A DNA stretch of 64,000 nucleotides from DASUPK01 sp963848955. Its GTDB lineage: Bacteria; Actinomycetota; Thermoleophilia; Solirubrobacterales; 70-9. The position numbers were made by a program, and so were the translations under genes. A model generated the notes under the pieces. The model was not told where the DNA came from. It made no database searches and saw nothing but the letters and a program-made list of their open reading frames with translations. The stretch covers positions 124,001-188,000 of the forward strand of contig CAWKFQ010000004.1 of assembly GCA_963848955.1 (NCBI GenBank), written 5' to 3'. Positions 19,831-28,068 of this stretch are shown piece after piece; the first letter of the stretch is position 1; each line of letters begins with the position of its first letter.

Positions 19831-20795
19831 ATCACCCGGCTGGGCGGGTCCCGCCCCTCGAGGACCGCGATCACGTTGTCGGCCGCCGCTCGGGCCATCC
19901 CGTCGCGGGCGGGCACCGTGGCCGAGCCGATGTGCGGAAGCAGGACGCAGCGTGGCGCGTTGAGCAATGACTCCGGGACGTGCGGCTCGCCCTCGTAGAC
20001 ATCCAGCCCGGCCGCGCCGAGCGTCCCGCTCTCGAGCGCCGTTGCCACGGCCTCGGAATCGACGAGTGGACCCCGCGAGGTATTGACCAGCACGCCGTCG
20101 GAACCGATCAGCTCGAGCTCGCGTGCTCCGATCAGCCCGCGGGTTTCCGGGATGGCCGGGGCGTGCAGGCTGACCACGTCGGAGGCCTCGAGCAACTCGT
20201 CGAGATCGAGCAGGCGGGCGCCGAGCTCGCTCTCCGCCTCCGGCTTGGGAGATGGCCCCGCGTAGGCGATCTTCGCTCCCAGACCGTGGGCCAGGCGCGC
20301 GTAGCGGTGGCCGATCCTCCCCAGGCCGACGACGCCGACGGTGGAGTCCGCGATCTCGATGCCGCGGTAGGCGGCCGGGTCCCAGCCGCGCCAGACACCG
20401 GCGCGCAGGTCCCGCTCGGCGTCGCTCATCCGGCGTGCGGCGGCGAGGGTGAGTGCGAGGGCCAGCTCCGCAGTCGCCTCGGTGAGCACGTCGGGCGTGT
20501 TGGTGACTGCCACCCCCCGCTCCCGGCAGGCCTCGAGGTCGACGTTGTCGTAGCCCACCGCGAAGTTGGCGATCACCCGCAGGCCGTCACCGCAGGCGTC
20601 GAGCAGCTCGGGATCGACGGGGACGCTCGGGTCGGCTACCAAGGCGCTCGCGCCGGGGGCGATGGCGAGGATGTCCTCCCGGGTGGCCTCGAGACCTCCC
20701 TTCCTGACCTCGTATCGCTCCCGCAGTGGGTCGAGCCCCGCCGGCAGGAGGACCCGAGCGATGACAACCAGGGGACGATCGCTATTCACCATCAA
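19827..20795 (-). CDS. D-isomer-specific 2-hydroxyacid dehydrogenase
   Basis: A 322-residue NAD(P)-dependent dehydrogenase, closest in pattern to glyoxylate/hydroxypyruvate reductases. The Rossmann motif is VGVVGLGRIGHRYARLA. The catalytic Arg is in NTSRGPLVD, the Glu in DVYEGEP and the His in LLPHIGSAT. The N-terminal catalytic-domain strand reads VVIARVLLPAGLDPL. The precise substrate is uncertain. It is divergent from the small winged-helix gene. Confidence 0.9.
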   Translation of the reverse strand: MMVNSDRPLVVIARVLLPAGLDPLRERYEVRKGGLEATREDILAIAPGASALVADPSVPVDPELLDACGDGLRVIANFAVGYDNVDLEACRERGVAVTNTPDVLTEATAELALALTLAAARRMSDAERDLRAGVWRGWDPAAYRGIEIADSTVGVVGLGRIGHRYARLAHGLGAKIAYAGPSPKPEAESELGARLLDLDELLEASDVVSLHAPAIPETRGLIGARELELIGSDGVLVNTSRGPLVDSEAVATALESGTLGAAGLDVYEGEPHVPESLLNAPRCVLLPHIGSATVPARDGMARAAADNVIAVLEGRDPPSRVI

Positions 20796-20801
20796 TCAAA
20801 C

Positions 20802-20825
20802 TAACCGTTACGGTGATGTAACCGT
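20802..20825. promoter_or_regulatory. Alternating inverted repeats, candidate operator
   Basis: ACCGT and ACGGT pentamers alternate in the divergent intergenic gap: AACCGT, T, ACGGT, six bases, ACCGT. This makes overlapping inverted repeats and a direct repeat of TAACCGT. It lies 6 bases before the dehydrogenase start and 27 bases before the winged-helix start, where an operator controlling both would sit. Confidence 0.45.
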
Positions 20826-20852
20826 GACTCCGATAGAGAGGACTTGACAAGG

Positions 20853-21206
20853 ATGCCAAGGGTTTCCAGCACAGTCGATCAGGCCAGGACGCTGCTCGAG
20901 CGCCGGCTGCGCGAGCTCAACGACGAGCGCAAACAGGTGGAGTCCGCCCTCGCGGGCCTCGGCCGCAGTCCCCGTCGCGGCCCGGGAAGGCCGCGCCAAA
21001 GGGCGACCGCGACTCGCCGGCGGCGCGGCTCGACCAGAGCCGACCAGGCGGTCCGGATCATCAAGCAGAACCCCGGGATCACGGTCTCGGAGCTGGGCCG
21101 CAAGATGAAGCTCAACCACCCGAACTACCTGTACCGGGTGCTGCCCGACCTCCAGAAGGAGGGGCGCATCAAGCGCAAGGGCCAGGGCTACCACCCCGGC
21201 GGGTAG
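20853..21206 (+). CDS. Small DNA-binding protein: coiled N-terminus, AT-hook-like basic linker, winged helix
   Basis: About 117 residues. Residues 5-35 form an amphipathic helix (DQARTLLERRLRELNDERK). A basic Gly/Arg/Pro linker with the AT-hook-like core RRGPGRPRQR follows, then a C-terminal winged helix (AVRIIKQNPGITVSELGRKM, NYLYRVLPDLQKEGRIKRKG). It looks like a nucleoid-associated or regulatory protein. An ATG at 20853 is preferred; a TTG at 20844 is possible. No named family recognised. Confidence 0.72.
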   Translation: MPRVSSTVDQARTLLERRLRELNDERKQVESALAGLGRSPRRGPGRPRQRATATRRRRGSTRADQAVRIIKQNPGITVSELGRKMKLNHPNYLYRVLPDLQKEGRIKRKGQGYHPGG

Positions 21207-21218
21207 AGGCTCCGCGAG

Positions 21219-22205
21219 CTAGATCAATCCGAGGCGCTTGACGGCGTCGCGCTCGTCCTTGAGCTCGGCGACGGTCGCATCGATCCGCTCGCGCGAGAAG
21301 TCGGTGACCTCGAGCCCCTCGACCAGCTTCCACTCGCCGCCCGAGCACTCACACGCCGCGCCTGAGATCAGGCCCTCGTCGACACCGTAGGAGCCGTCGG
21401 AGGAGACTCCCATCGAGACCCAGTCCTCGTCGGGCGTGCCGAGCACCCAGTCGTGGACATGGTCGATCGCGGCGTTCGCGGCCGACGCCGCGCTGGACGC
21501 TCCGCGGGCTTCGATGATCGCGGCGCCGCGCTTGCCGACCGTCGGTATGAACTCCTCGGCGATCCAGACATCGTCGTCGACCTGAGGCCAGGCCGGGCTG
21601 CCGTCGACGAGCGCGTTCACCAGGTCCGGGTACTGGGTCGGCGAGTGGTTGCCCCAGACCGTCATCCGCTTGATGTCGGTGACCGGCCGCTCCAGCTTGT
21701 TGGCTACCTGGGCGATCGCCCGGTTGTGATCGAGGCGCATCATCGCCGTGAAGCGCTCGTCCGGGATGTCGGGCGCGTGTGACTTTGCGATCAGGCAGTT
21801 GGTGTTGGCGGGGTTGCCGACGACCAGCACCTTGATGTCGTCGGCAGCGCGCTCATTGAGCGCCTCGCCCTGCGGACCGAAGATCCCGCCGTTCGCCTCG
21901 AGCAGGTCCGCGCGCTCCATCCCCTTGGACCGGGGCCGGGCCCCGACGAGCAGCGCGATGTTGGTCCCGTCGAAGGCCTCCGTTGGATCGTCGCTGATGT
22001 CGATAGCGCGGAGCAGCGGGAAGGCGCAGTCCTCGAGCTCCATCGCGGTGCCCTCGGCCGCCTTGACCGCGTCGGGGATCTCCAACAGTCGGAGGCTGAC
22101 CTCGGTGTCCGAGCCGAGCATCTCCCCCGCAGCGATGCGGAAGAGAAGCGCGTAGCCGATCTGGCCGGCGGCTCCGGTGACTGTGACGTTGACGGGGCTG
22201 CTCAC
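21219..22205 (-). CDS. mdh: Malate dehydrogenase
   Basis: A 328-residue NAD-dependent malate dehydrogenase of the cytosolic-type MDH group. It has the nucleotide motif TGAAGQIGYALLFRIA, substrate-binding ARPRSKGMERADLL, VVGNPANTNCLIA and the catalytic His in VWGNHSPTQYPD. It converts malate to oxaloacetate in the TCA cycle. The GTG start at 22205 has a clear AAGGAG ribosome-binding site at 22214-22219. It is on the same strand as icd, from which a foreign-looking cassette (22241-23228) separates it. Confidence 0.96.
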   Translation of the reverse strand: MSSPVNVTVTGAAGQIGYALLFRIAAGEMLGSDTEVSLRLLEIPDAVKAAEGTAMELEDCAFPLLRAIDISDDPTEAFDGTNIALLVGARPRSKGMERADLLEANGGIFGPQGEALNERAADDIKVLVVGNPANTNCLIAKSHAPDIPDERFTAMMRLDHNRAIAQVANKLERPVTDIKRMTVWGNHSPTQYPDLVNALVDGSPAWPQVDDDVWIAEEFIPTVGKRGAAIIEARGASSAASAANAAIDHVHDWVLGTPDEDWVSMGVSSDGSYGVDEGLISGAACECSGGEWKLVEGLEVTDFSRERIDATVAELKDERDAVKRLGLI

Positions 22206-22240
22206 GCTTTGTTCTCCTTAAGTCAGGGGGCGATTCAGCG

Positions 22241-22284
22241 CGCGGGGCGCATTACTCGTCGTATGGCCGATGAAAGCGCCCCGC
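22241..22284. repeat. Left hairpin repeat of the AbiEi-DUF559 cassette
   Basis: The arms CGCGGGGCGC (22241-22250) and GCGCCCCGC (22276-22284) enclose a 25-base loop that contains TTACTCG and the ATG of the cassette gene. The reverse complement of the repeat at 23184-23228 matches it at about 80 percent or better, including the loop, so the pair forms terminal inverted repeats, each of which is itself a palindrome. Confidence 0.85.
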
Positions 22285-23198
22285 ACACGTCAGAAGTGAT
22301 CGCGGAATTGATTGAGCGCCAGTACGGGGTCGTATCGGCGGCGCAACTCTATGCCCTCGGCTTCAGCAAGGACTGGGTGAGGGGGCGCGTGGCAGCGGGA
22401 TGGCTTCATCGCCTTCATCGAGGCGTTTACGCCGTCGGACACAGAAGGCTGGCCAGGAGGGGGCATTGGATCGGGGCGGTTCTAGCGTGCGGCCATGGCG
22501 CGGTGCTGAGCCACCGTTCCGCCGCAGCGCTCTGGTCGATCCGACCTCAGGTCGAACCCGACCTAGTCGACGTGACGCTCCGAACGCGTGCCGGTCGTCG
22601 GCGACGACGCGGTATCCGAGTCCATCGCCCTCGGCGACTCCCCGACGACGAGCTCACCACCCACTGTGAGATTCCCGCGACGGGCCCCGCCCGGACAATC
22701 CTTGACCTCGGGGGCACGATCGACACACGACCGCTGGAGCGCGCAATCGATGAAGCGGACAGATTGAAGCTGGTGGCCGCGGACGACCTCGTTGAACTCC
22801 TGCGTCGGCATCCCGGGCATCCTGGTGCCCGGAAGCTGCGACGAGTGCTGGCCCGTCACCAGGTTGGATCGACGGCCACGCGCAGCGAGCTCGAGGAGCG
22901 GTTCCTGGTGCTCTGTCGCCGCCACCGCCTTCCCCAGCCGGAGGTAAACGCTCCGCTGCTCGACTACGTCGTCGACTTCCTCTGGCCGGAGGCCCGCCTG
23001 GTCGTCGAGGTCGACGGACGCGCGACACATGGCACCAGGCGGGCCTTCCAAGCTGACCGGGATCGGGATGGCCGCCTGGCGGTGGCGGGCTACACGGTCC
23101 TGCGGTTCACTTGGTGGGACGTCACTCGGCGGCATGCGGTCGTCGCCGACCGCGTTGGGCGCTTGCTGGACGCGGCGGCGCGCCGCGGGGCGCTTTGA
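22263..23198 (+). CDS. AbiEi-type winged helix fused to DUF559 (Vsr/PD-(D/E)xK-like) nuclease domain
   Basis: A 311-residue protein starting at ATG 22263. Residues 8-95 resemble the AbiEi antitoxin N-terminal domain (IERQYGVVSAAQLYALGFS, HRLHRGVYAVGH, LSHRSAAALW). Residues 205-300 resemble DUF559: SELEERFLVLCRRH, NAPLLDYVVDFLWP, LVVEVDGRATHG and GYTVLRFTWWDV, with E, D and E-x-D residues of a Vsr-like nuclease core. No partner toxin gene is adjacent. Start and stop codons lie within hairpin repeats at either end. Codon choice looks slightly less GC-extreme at its 5' end than in neighbours. The function may be defence or element mobility; neither is proven. Confidence 0.78.
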   Translation: MADESAPHTSEVIAELIERQYGVVSAAQLYALGFSKDWVRGRVAAGWLHRLHRGVYAVGHRRLARRGHWIGAVLACGHGAVLSHRSAAALWSIRPQVEPDLVDVTLRTRAGRRRRRGIRVHRPRRLPDDELTTHCEIPATGPARTILDLGGTIDTRPLERAIDEADRLKLVAADDLVELLRRHPGHPGARKLRRVLARHQVGSTATRSELEERFLVLCRRHRLPQPEVNAPLLDYVVDFLWPEARLVVEVDGRATHGTRRAFQADRDRDGRLAVAGYTVLRFTWWDVTRRHAVVADRVGRLLDAAARRGAL

Positions 23199-23228
23199 TC
23201 GCCTCATAGCCGAGTAAAGCGCCCCGCG
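23184..23228. repeat. Right hairpin repeat of the AbiEi-DUF559 cassette
   Basis: The arms CGCGGGGCGC (23184-23193) and GCGCCCCGCG (23219-23228) surround a loop with the gene's TGA stop (23196-23198). Read on the minus strand it matches the left repeat through arms and loop (TTACTCG, TATG, CGAT-x-AAA). Its end directly touches the icd stop codon (23230-23232). Confidence 0.85.
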
Positions 23229-23229
23229 G

Positions 23230-24459
23230 TTAGCCCACCGCCGCCTGGAGGTTCTCGTCGATGGACGCGAGGAACTCCTCGGTCGTTTGGAAGTCCTGAT
23301 CGGGGCCGATCAGCAGGGCGAGGTCCTTGGTCATCTTGCCGCTCTCGACCGTCTCGACGCAGACGTGTTCGAGGCTCTCGGCGAACTCGCTCACCTCGGG
23401 TGTCTCGTCCATGCGGCCCCTGGCCTGGAGGCCGCGGGTCCAGGCGAAGATCGAGGCGATCGGGTTGGTCGAGGTCGCCTTGCCCTCTTGGTGCTGGCGG
23501 TAGTGCCGGGTCACCGTCCCGTGGGCGGCCTCGGCCTCGACGGTCTTGCCGTCGGCGGTCATCAGGACGCTCGTCATCAGGCCGAGCGAGCCGAAGCCCT
23601 GCGCGACGGTGTCCGACTGGACGTCGCCGTCGTAGTTCTTGCAAGCCCAGACGTAGCCGCCCTCCCACTTGAGCGCCGCGGCGACCATGTCGTCGATCAG
23701 CCGGTGCTCGTAGGTCAGATCCCTCGACTGGAACTCGTCCTTGAACTCCGAGTCGAAGATCTCCTGGAAGAGATCCTTGAAGCGGCCGTCGTAGGTCTTC
23801 AGGATCGTGTTCTTGGTCGACATGTAGACCGGATAGTTGCGCTCGAGCCCGTAGCGGAGAGAGGCGCGAGCGAAGTCCCGGATCGAGTCGTCGCGGTTGT
23901 ACATCGCCATCGCGATCCCGCTCCCCTCCTCGGCGGGGAAGTCGTAGACGTCGAGCTCGATCGGGCCCTGGGTGTCGTCGTTGGGATGGAAGGAGAGGAC
24001 GAGCCGGCCCCCGCCCTCCGGAATCAACGTGTCGGTCGCGCGGTACTGGTCGCCGAAGGCGTGGCGGCCGATGATGATCGGCTTGGTCCAGCCTGGGACC
24101 AATCGCGGGACGTTCGAGATCACGATCGGCTCGCGGAAGATGACGCCGCCGAGGATGTTCCGGATCGTCCCATTGGGCGAGCGGTACATCTCCTTGAGGC
24201 CGAACTCCTCGACGCGCACCTCGTCTGGCGTGATCGTGGCGCACTTCACGCCCACCCCATGCTCCTTGATCGCGTCGGCGGCCTCGACCGTGATCTGATC
24301 CTCGGTCTCGTCCCGCTTCTGGATCGAGAGATCGAAGTAACGCAGGTCGATGTCGAGGTACGGCAGGATCAGCCGCTCCTTGATGAAGGCCCAGAGGATC
24401 CGGGTCATCTCGTCGCCGTCGAGCTCGACGACCGGGTTCTTCACCTTGATCTTCTCCAC
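23230..24459 (-). CDS. icd: NADP-dependent isocitrate dehydrogenase
   Basis: A 409-residue protein of the eukaryotic-like (type II) IDH family. It starts KVKNPVVELDGDEMTRILW, with the substrate and metal motifs SPNGTIRNILGG, YRATD, ALKWEGGYVWACKNYDGDVQSDTVAQGFGSLG (split), and the nucleotide region EAAHGTVTRHYR. It makes 2-oxoglutarate and NADPH in the TCA cycle. It is transcribed toward mdh. Length and all motifs are intact. Confidence 0.97.
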   Translation of the reverse strand: MEKIKVKNPVVELDGDEMTRILWAFIKERLILPYLDIDLRYFDLSIQKRDETEDQITVEAADAIKEHGVGVKCATITPDEVRVEEFGLKEMYRSPNGTIRNILGGVIFREPIVISNVPRLVPGWTKPIIIGRHAFGDQYRATDTLIPEGGGRLVLSFHPNDDTQGPIELDVYDFPAEEGSGIAMAMYNRDDSIRDFARASLRYGLERNYPVYMSTKNTILKTYDGRFKDLFQEIFDSEFKDEFQSRDLTYEHRLIDDMVAAALKWEGGYVWACKNYDGDVQSDTVAQGFGSLGLMTSVLMTADGKTVEAEAAHGTVTRHYRQHQEGKATSTNPIASIFAWTRGLQARGRMDETPEVSEFAESLEHVCVETVESGKMTKDLALLIGPDQDFQTTEEFLASIDENLQAAVG

Positions 24460-24525
24460 CGGACGGGCGATGCTAACTGCGCAGCTTGTCCGGCAACCAA
24501 CTCAGCCCGCCTGAGGGGAGAAGAT

Positions 24526-24825
24526 ATGAACCTGTACGCGATTCGCCGCCGCAACGCCTGGGAGTCCGCGGAGGAACTCGAGAAGGTCGGAGCGCGGTCG
24601 AAGGAAGTGGGCGACACCGAGTTCTCCGACAACCTCGCCTGGATTCGCACCTACGTCGTCAAGGACGAGGACGGGACGCTCGGCTCGGTGTGCATCTACC
24701 AGGCGAGCGACATCGAGACCGTCCGCGAGCACGCCGAGCGCGTCGGCATGCCCGCCGACGAAGTGACAGAGATCGCGGACACCGTGATCGTCAGGCCCGA
24801 TCCGGAGGCTCAACCGGCAGCCTGA
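24526..24825 (+). CDS. DUF4242 (SCO4226-like) small protein
   Basis: A 99-residue ferredoxin-like-fold protein of the DUF4242 family (nickel-binding SCO4226 type). Typical segments are MNLYAIRRRNAW, EELEKVGARSKEVG, IRTYVVKDEDGTLGSVCIYQAS and IREHA-like HAERVGMPADEVTEI. A ribosome-binding site AGGGGAG is at about 24514-24520, directly before the ATG at 24526. It is divergent from icd. The biological role of the family is unclear. Confidence 0.85.
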   Translation: MNLYAIRRRNAWESAEELEKVGARSKEVGDTEFSDNLAWIRTYVVKDEDGTLGSVCIYQASDIETVREHAERVGMPADEVTEIADTVIVRPDPEAQPAA

Positions 24826-24841
24826 CCACATAAATCTCTCC

Positions 24842-24870
24842 CTAAACGGGTCGCGCTTGCGCGCGCCCTC
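24842..24870. repeat. Dispersed palindromic repeat, copy 2
   Basis: Nearly the same sequence as 17827-17855 (CTAAACGGGTCGCGCTT followed by GCGCGCGCCCTC), with a one-base difference in the centre and similar flanks for some ten bases. It lies between the DUF4242 gene and the cyclase gene, 25 bases upstream of the GTG start, so it may be part of the cyclase leader. Confidence 0.7.
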
Positions 24871-24895
24871 GCATAGCCGCCGTTATCTTCAAACG

Positions 24896-27800
24896 GTGAG
24901 CACTCTGGGAGGAGAAAGAAAGATTGCGACGATGCTGTTCGCCGATCTGGTCGGCTCCACCCGGCTGGCGACGCAGCTCGATCCCGAGGATCTGCGCGGA
25001 CGCCTGGAGCCGTTCTTCGACGCCGCAAAGAGCGCTCTCGAACAGCACGGCGGCACGGTCGAGAAGTACATCGGCGACGCCGTGATGGCGGTCTTCGGCG
25101 CACCGGTCTCCCACGGCGACGACCCTGATCGCGCCGTGGCGGCGGGGCTCGCCGTCGCCGAGCGGGTTTCCCAGCTGGACGGCGAGCTCGCGGTGCGGGT
25201 GGGGATCGAGACCGGCGAGGTCCTCGCGGTTGCGGGGGCCGGAGACCTGCGCGTCACAGGTGAGGCCGTGAACGCCGCCGCTCGCCTGCAGCAGGCCGCC
25301 GAGCCGGGAGAGGTACTCGTCGGCGAGCGGGCCGCCCGCGCCTGCCGGCGGGCCAGGCTCGAGGCCAACGGCGCCGTCGAGGCGAAGGGCATCATCGGCA
25401 CGCTCGGCGCCTACCGTGCGATCGCCGTCGATTCCGAGGCCGAGATCTCGACAGTCCCTCTCGTCGGCAGGGGCAACGACCTCGACATGCTCAGGCTGAT
25501 CTCCCGGCGCGCCGCGCGGGAGCGGCTCCCGCAACTCGTCACGGTGATCGGCGAGGCGGGCATCGGCAAGACGCGCCTGGGAGCGGAGCTCTTCAGGGAG
25601 CTCCGCTCGGACCCGGACCCCTGGCGGACGATCGTCGGCCGAAGCCCTCCCTACGGCGAGGGCATCGCCTTCTGGGCGCTCGGCGAGATCCTGCGGGACG
25701 CCGCGGACCTCTCGACGGACGCGCCGCCCGACGACGTCGAGCGCTCCCTGCAGAAGCTGCTGTCCGAGCTCGGCGCCGAGGACGCTCCCTCACTGGCTGC
25801 CGGCCTCACCATCGCCATCCGGGGAAGGCCGGACTGCGACGCCGAGGAGGAGCTCAAGCGCTCCTGGCGCCGGTTCGTGTCCCTGCTCGCGAGCGACGGG
25901 CCGCTGGCGATCGGTGTGGACGACGCCCACTGGGCGGACGAGGGAACCCTCGAGCTGCTCGAGGATGTCGCCTACGGCCTCCACGACGCGCCGATCCTGG
26001 TGCTCTGCACCAGCCGGCCCGAGCTCGCCGAGCGCCGCCCGGAGTTCGGTCGCACGGCGCGCAACAACACCCAGCTCGAGCTGCTGCCGCTCGATCGCGA
26101 CGCCGCAACACACCTCGCCGAACTGCTCCTCCCCGACGATCGGCGAGCCGACGCGCCCCGGATCGCGAACGCCGCGGGCGGCAATCCATTCTTCACCGAG
26201 GAGGTCTCGCGCCGGATCGGCGATGCAGGCGCCGACGGCGCCGCGAGGACGCTCCCCGACACCGTGCAGGCCGCGGTCGCAGCGCGAATCGATCAGCTCC
26301 CAGCCGAGGAGAAGCGGACGCTCCAGCACGCAGCTGTCCTCGGCCACACCTTCTCCCAGGGCCCGCTGGGCGACCTGCTCGGCACCGACCCCAACGACCC
26401 GCTGTGGTCCCTCCGGCGGCGCGCCCTGATCCAGGAGCGCCCGGGGTCCGAGGCGGGTCACCTCGTCTTCCGCCACCAGGTGATCCGCGAGGTCGCCTAC
26501 AACTCGCTCCCCCGGAGGGAGCGCGCGATGCTGCACGAGCGCGCGGTCGAGGCACTTCGCGCCCGCGACCCGTTCGCCGAGCGGCCCGAGCTGATCGCCT
26601 ACCACCTCGAACACGCCTACGAGCTCGACGCGACGGACGAGCGCCGGGCTGCCGCCCGCGAGGCGGTACTTGCCGCCGCCGACACCGCCGTTAACCGCGG
26701 TGCCGCCGCCCGTGGCCGCCACCTCTATGAGGACGCGGCGCGGCTCACCGACGATGGGATCGAGCGCCACGACGCGCTGGTCGCGGCGGCTGAGGTGGCG
26801 CTGCGCGGTTGGCGCGGAGACGAGGGCATGCGCCTCTTCCGCGAGGCCGGGGAGACGGCGGAGCACGACGGTGACACCGACCGCGCGGCGGCCGCGTATG
26901 CCCGCAGCGTCGAGGTCGGCAGCCGCATGCACGGGATCGCGGGCGACCCCCCGGCCAGCGAGCTAGCGCCGATCCTGAAGCGAGGCCACGAGCTCGCTGA
27001 CGACAACGACCTACCTACCCGCGCCCGGCTCCGGCTCGACGACGCGTGGCTCGCCTGGATGAGCAAGGACCCCGAGGCGATGGCGGGGCCCGCGCAGGAG
27101 GGGCTCGAACTGGCTCGCCGTACCGACGACCGCCAGCTCCTCCAGAACGCCCTCGACGCGATCACCGCGAGCGAGTGGCTTCAGGGCCGGCAGCTCGACG
27201 CGGTCGAGCACACTCGGGAGCGGCTCGACCTGCTCGAGAGCGCACCGCGCTCGCACGCCCTCGACGTGGAGATCTCGGACGCGCTCCACATGATGGTCCT
27301 CTGCCTCGTACAGGTCGGCGAGTTCCGGGAGGCGCTCACCTACGCGAAGCAAGGCGCCGAGGTCGATCGCAACCGCGGCGTGGAGATGGCCGAGTATCAG
27401 CGCGAGCTGATGCCCAACTTCTTGCTCGGAAACTGGGACCAGGCGATCGAATTCGGCAAGAGCGCCCGGAGAGCATGGGAGGAGTCCGGCCAGCCGCCAA
27501 TGGGTGCCTTCGCGACACCCGCCGCCTGCACAGCGGCGGCCTACGGCTATCGGGGGAACGGAGCCGCCGCCGACGACTGGATGAGCCACGCCTACAGCCT
27601 CAGCTCCCGGGACCTGGAGCAGAGATGCGGAGTGGTGATGTTCGGCATCGACCTCGAGCTGCACCGCGGGCGCTTCGACGAGGCGGCCGCGCTCGGCTCA
27701 GAATCGGTCACGGGCAGCCAGTGGACCGCGATGTATGCCTGCAGCCGCGCCGAGGCCTTCGTCCGCGCCGGGAGCGACGACGCCATCGAGGCGATCGCCT

Positions 27801-28027
27801 GGGCCGAGCCGCGAGTGGGCCACGATCGCTACGCCAGTGCGATCCTGCTTCGCGCCAAGGGGCTGCACGCTTCCGACGAGGCGCTGCTCCGGGAGTCGAA
27901 GCAGCTCTTCGAGCAGATGGAGTGCCCCTTCCAGGCGGCTCGCACGGGCTGGCTGCTCGGGGGCGCCGACCGCCGGCAGGCTCAGGAGACCTTCGAGAGC
28001 CTCGGCGCGACCATGCCGGCGGACTAA
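24896..28027 (+). CDS. Class III adenylate/guanylate cyclase fused to AAA-type ATPase and helical repeats
   Basis: A protein of about 1,043 residues, start GTG at 24896. The N-terminal cyclase domain (about 5-180) has ATMLFADLVGST with the first metal Asp, EKYIGDAVMAVFG with the second Asp and the Lys that selects the base, and GEAVNAAARLQ with the Asn and Arg for catalysis, so it looks active. The ATPase domain (from about 190) has Walker A GEAGIGKTRLG and Walker B IGVDDAHWADEG. The remaining 500 residues are TPR-like helices. It resembles the cyclase/LuxR-ATPase (AfsR/MalT-like) signalling proteins of actinobacteria. A cyclic-nucleotide-binding protein is encoded convergently next door. Confidence 0.9.
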   Translation: MSTLGGERKIATMLFADLVGSTRLATQLDPEDLRGRLEPFFDAAKSALEQHGGTVEKYIGDAVMAVFGAPVSHGDDPDRAVAAGLAVAERVSQLDGELAVRVGIETGEVLAVAGAGDLRVTGEAVNAAARLQQAAEPGEVLVGERAARACRRARLEANGAVEAKGIIGTLGAYRAIAVDSEAEISTVPLVGRGNDLDMLRLISRRAARERLPQLVTVIGEAGIGKTRLGAELFRELRSDPDPWRTIVGRSPPYGEGIAFWALGEILRDAADLSTDAPPDDVERSLQKLLSELGAEDAPSLAAGLTIAIRGRPDCDAEEELKRSWRRFVSLLASDGPLAIGVDDAHWADEGTLELLEDVAYGLHDAPILVLCTSRPELAERRPEFGRTARNNTQLELLPLDRDAATHLAELLLPDDRRADAPRIANAAGGNPFFTEEVSRRIGDAGADGAARTLPDTVQAAVAARIDQLPAEEKRTLQHAAVLGHTFSQGPLGDLLGTDPNDPLWSLRRRALIQERPGSEAGHLVFRHQVIREVAYNSLPRRERAMLHERAVEALRARDPFAERPELIAYHLEHAYELDATDERRAAAREAVLAAADTAVNRGAAARGRHLYEDAARLTDDGIERHDALVAAAEVALRGWRGDEGMRLFREAGETAEHDGDTDRAAAAYARSVEVGSRMHGIAGDPPASELAPILKRGHELADDNDLPTRARLRLDDAWLAWMSKDPEAMAGPAQEGLELARRTDDRQLLQNALDAITASEWLQGRQLDAVEHTRERLDLLESAPRSHALDVEISDALHMMVLCLVQVGEFREALTYAKQGAEVDRNRGVEMAEYQRELMPNFLLGNWDQAIEFGKSARRAWEESGQPPMGAFATPAACTAAAYGYRGNGAAADDWMSHAYSLSSRDLEQRCGVVMFGIDLELHRGRFDEAAALGSESVTGSQWTAMYACSRAEAFVRAGSDDAIEAIAWAEPRVGHDRYASAILLRAKGLHASDEALLRESKQLFEQMECPFQAARTGWLLGGADRRQAQETFESLGATMPAD

Positions 28028-28030
28028 TCC

Positions 28031-28068
28031 GGCTTCGCCATCAGATCGCGGCCACAGGCGGCCGCTAG
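28031..28068 (-). repeat. Stop-codon-linked hairpin repeat, copy 1
   Basis: On the minus strand it reads CTAG, GCGGCC..GGCCGC hairpin, then CTGATGGCGAAGCC. The TAG is the stop codon of the cyclic-nucleotide-binding gene. The same 38-39 base unit follows the site-2 protease gene at 33706-33744 in the same orientation relative to the gene end. It probably acts as a terminator or mRNA-stabilising hairpin for the upstream gene. Confidence 0.8.

Noticed and set aside
22263..23198. Classical type IV toxin-antitoxin pair (AbiEi/AbiEii)
   Set aside because: Only the antitoxin-like winged helix is present. The neighbours are mdh and icd, and no nucleotidyltransferase toxin gene lies nearby.
23287..24525. 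Long open frame antisense to icd, running into the DUF4242 gene
   Set aside because: It is the mirror of a strongly conserved enzyme. Only the part after the ATG at 24526 resembles a protein family. Long antisense frames are expected in such GC-rich DNA.
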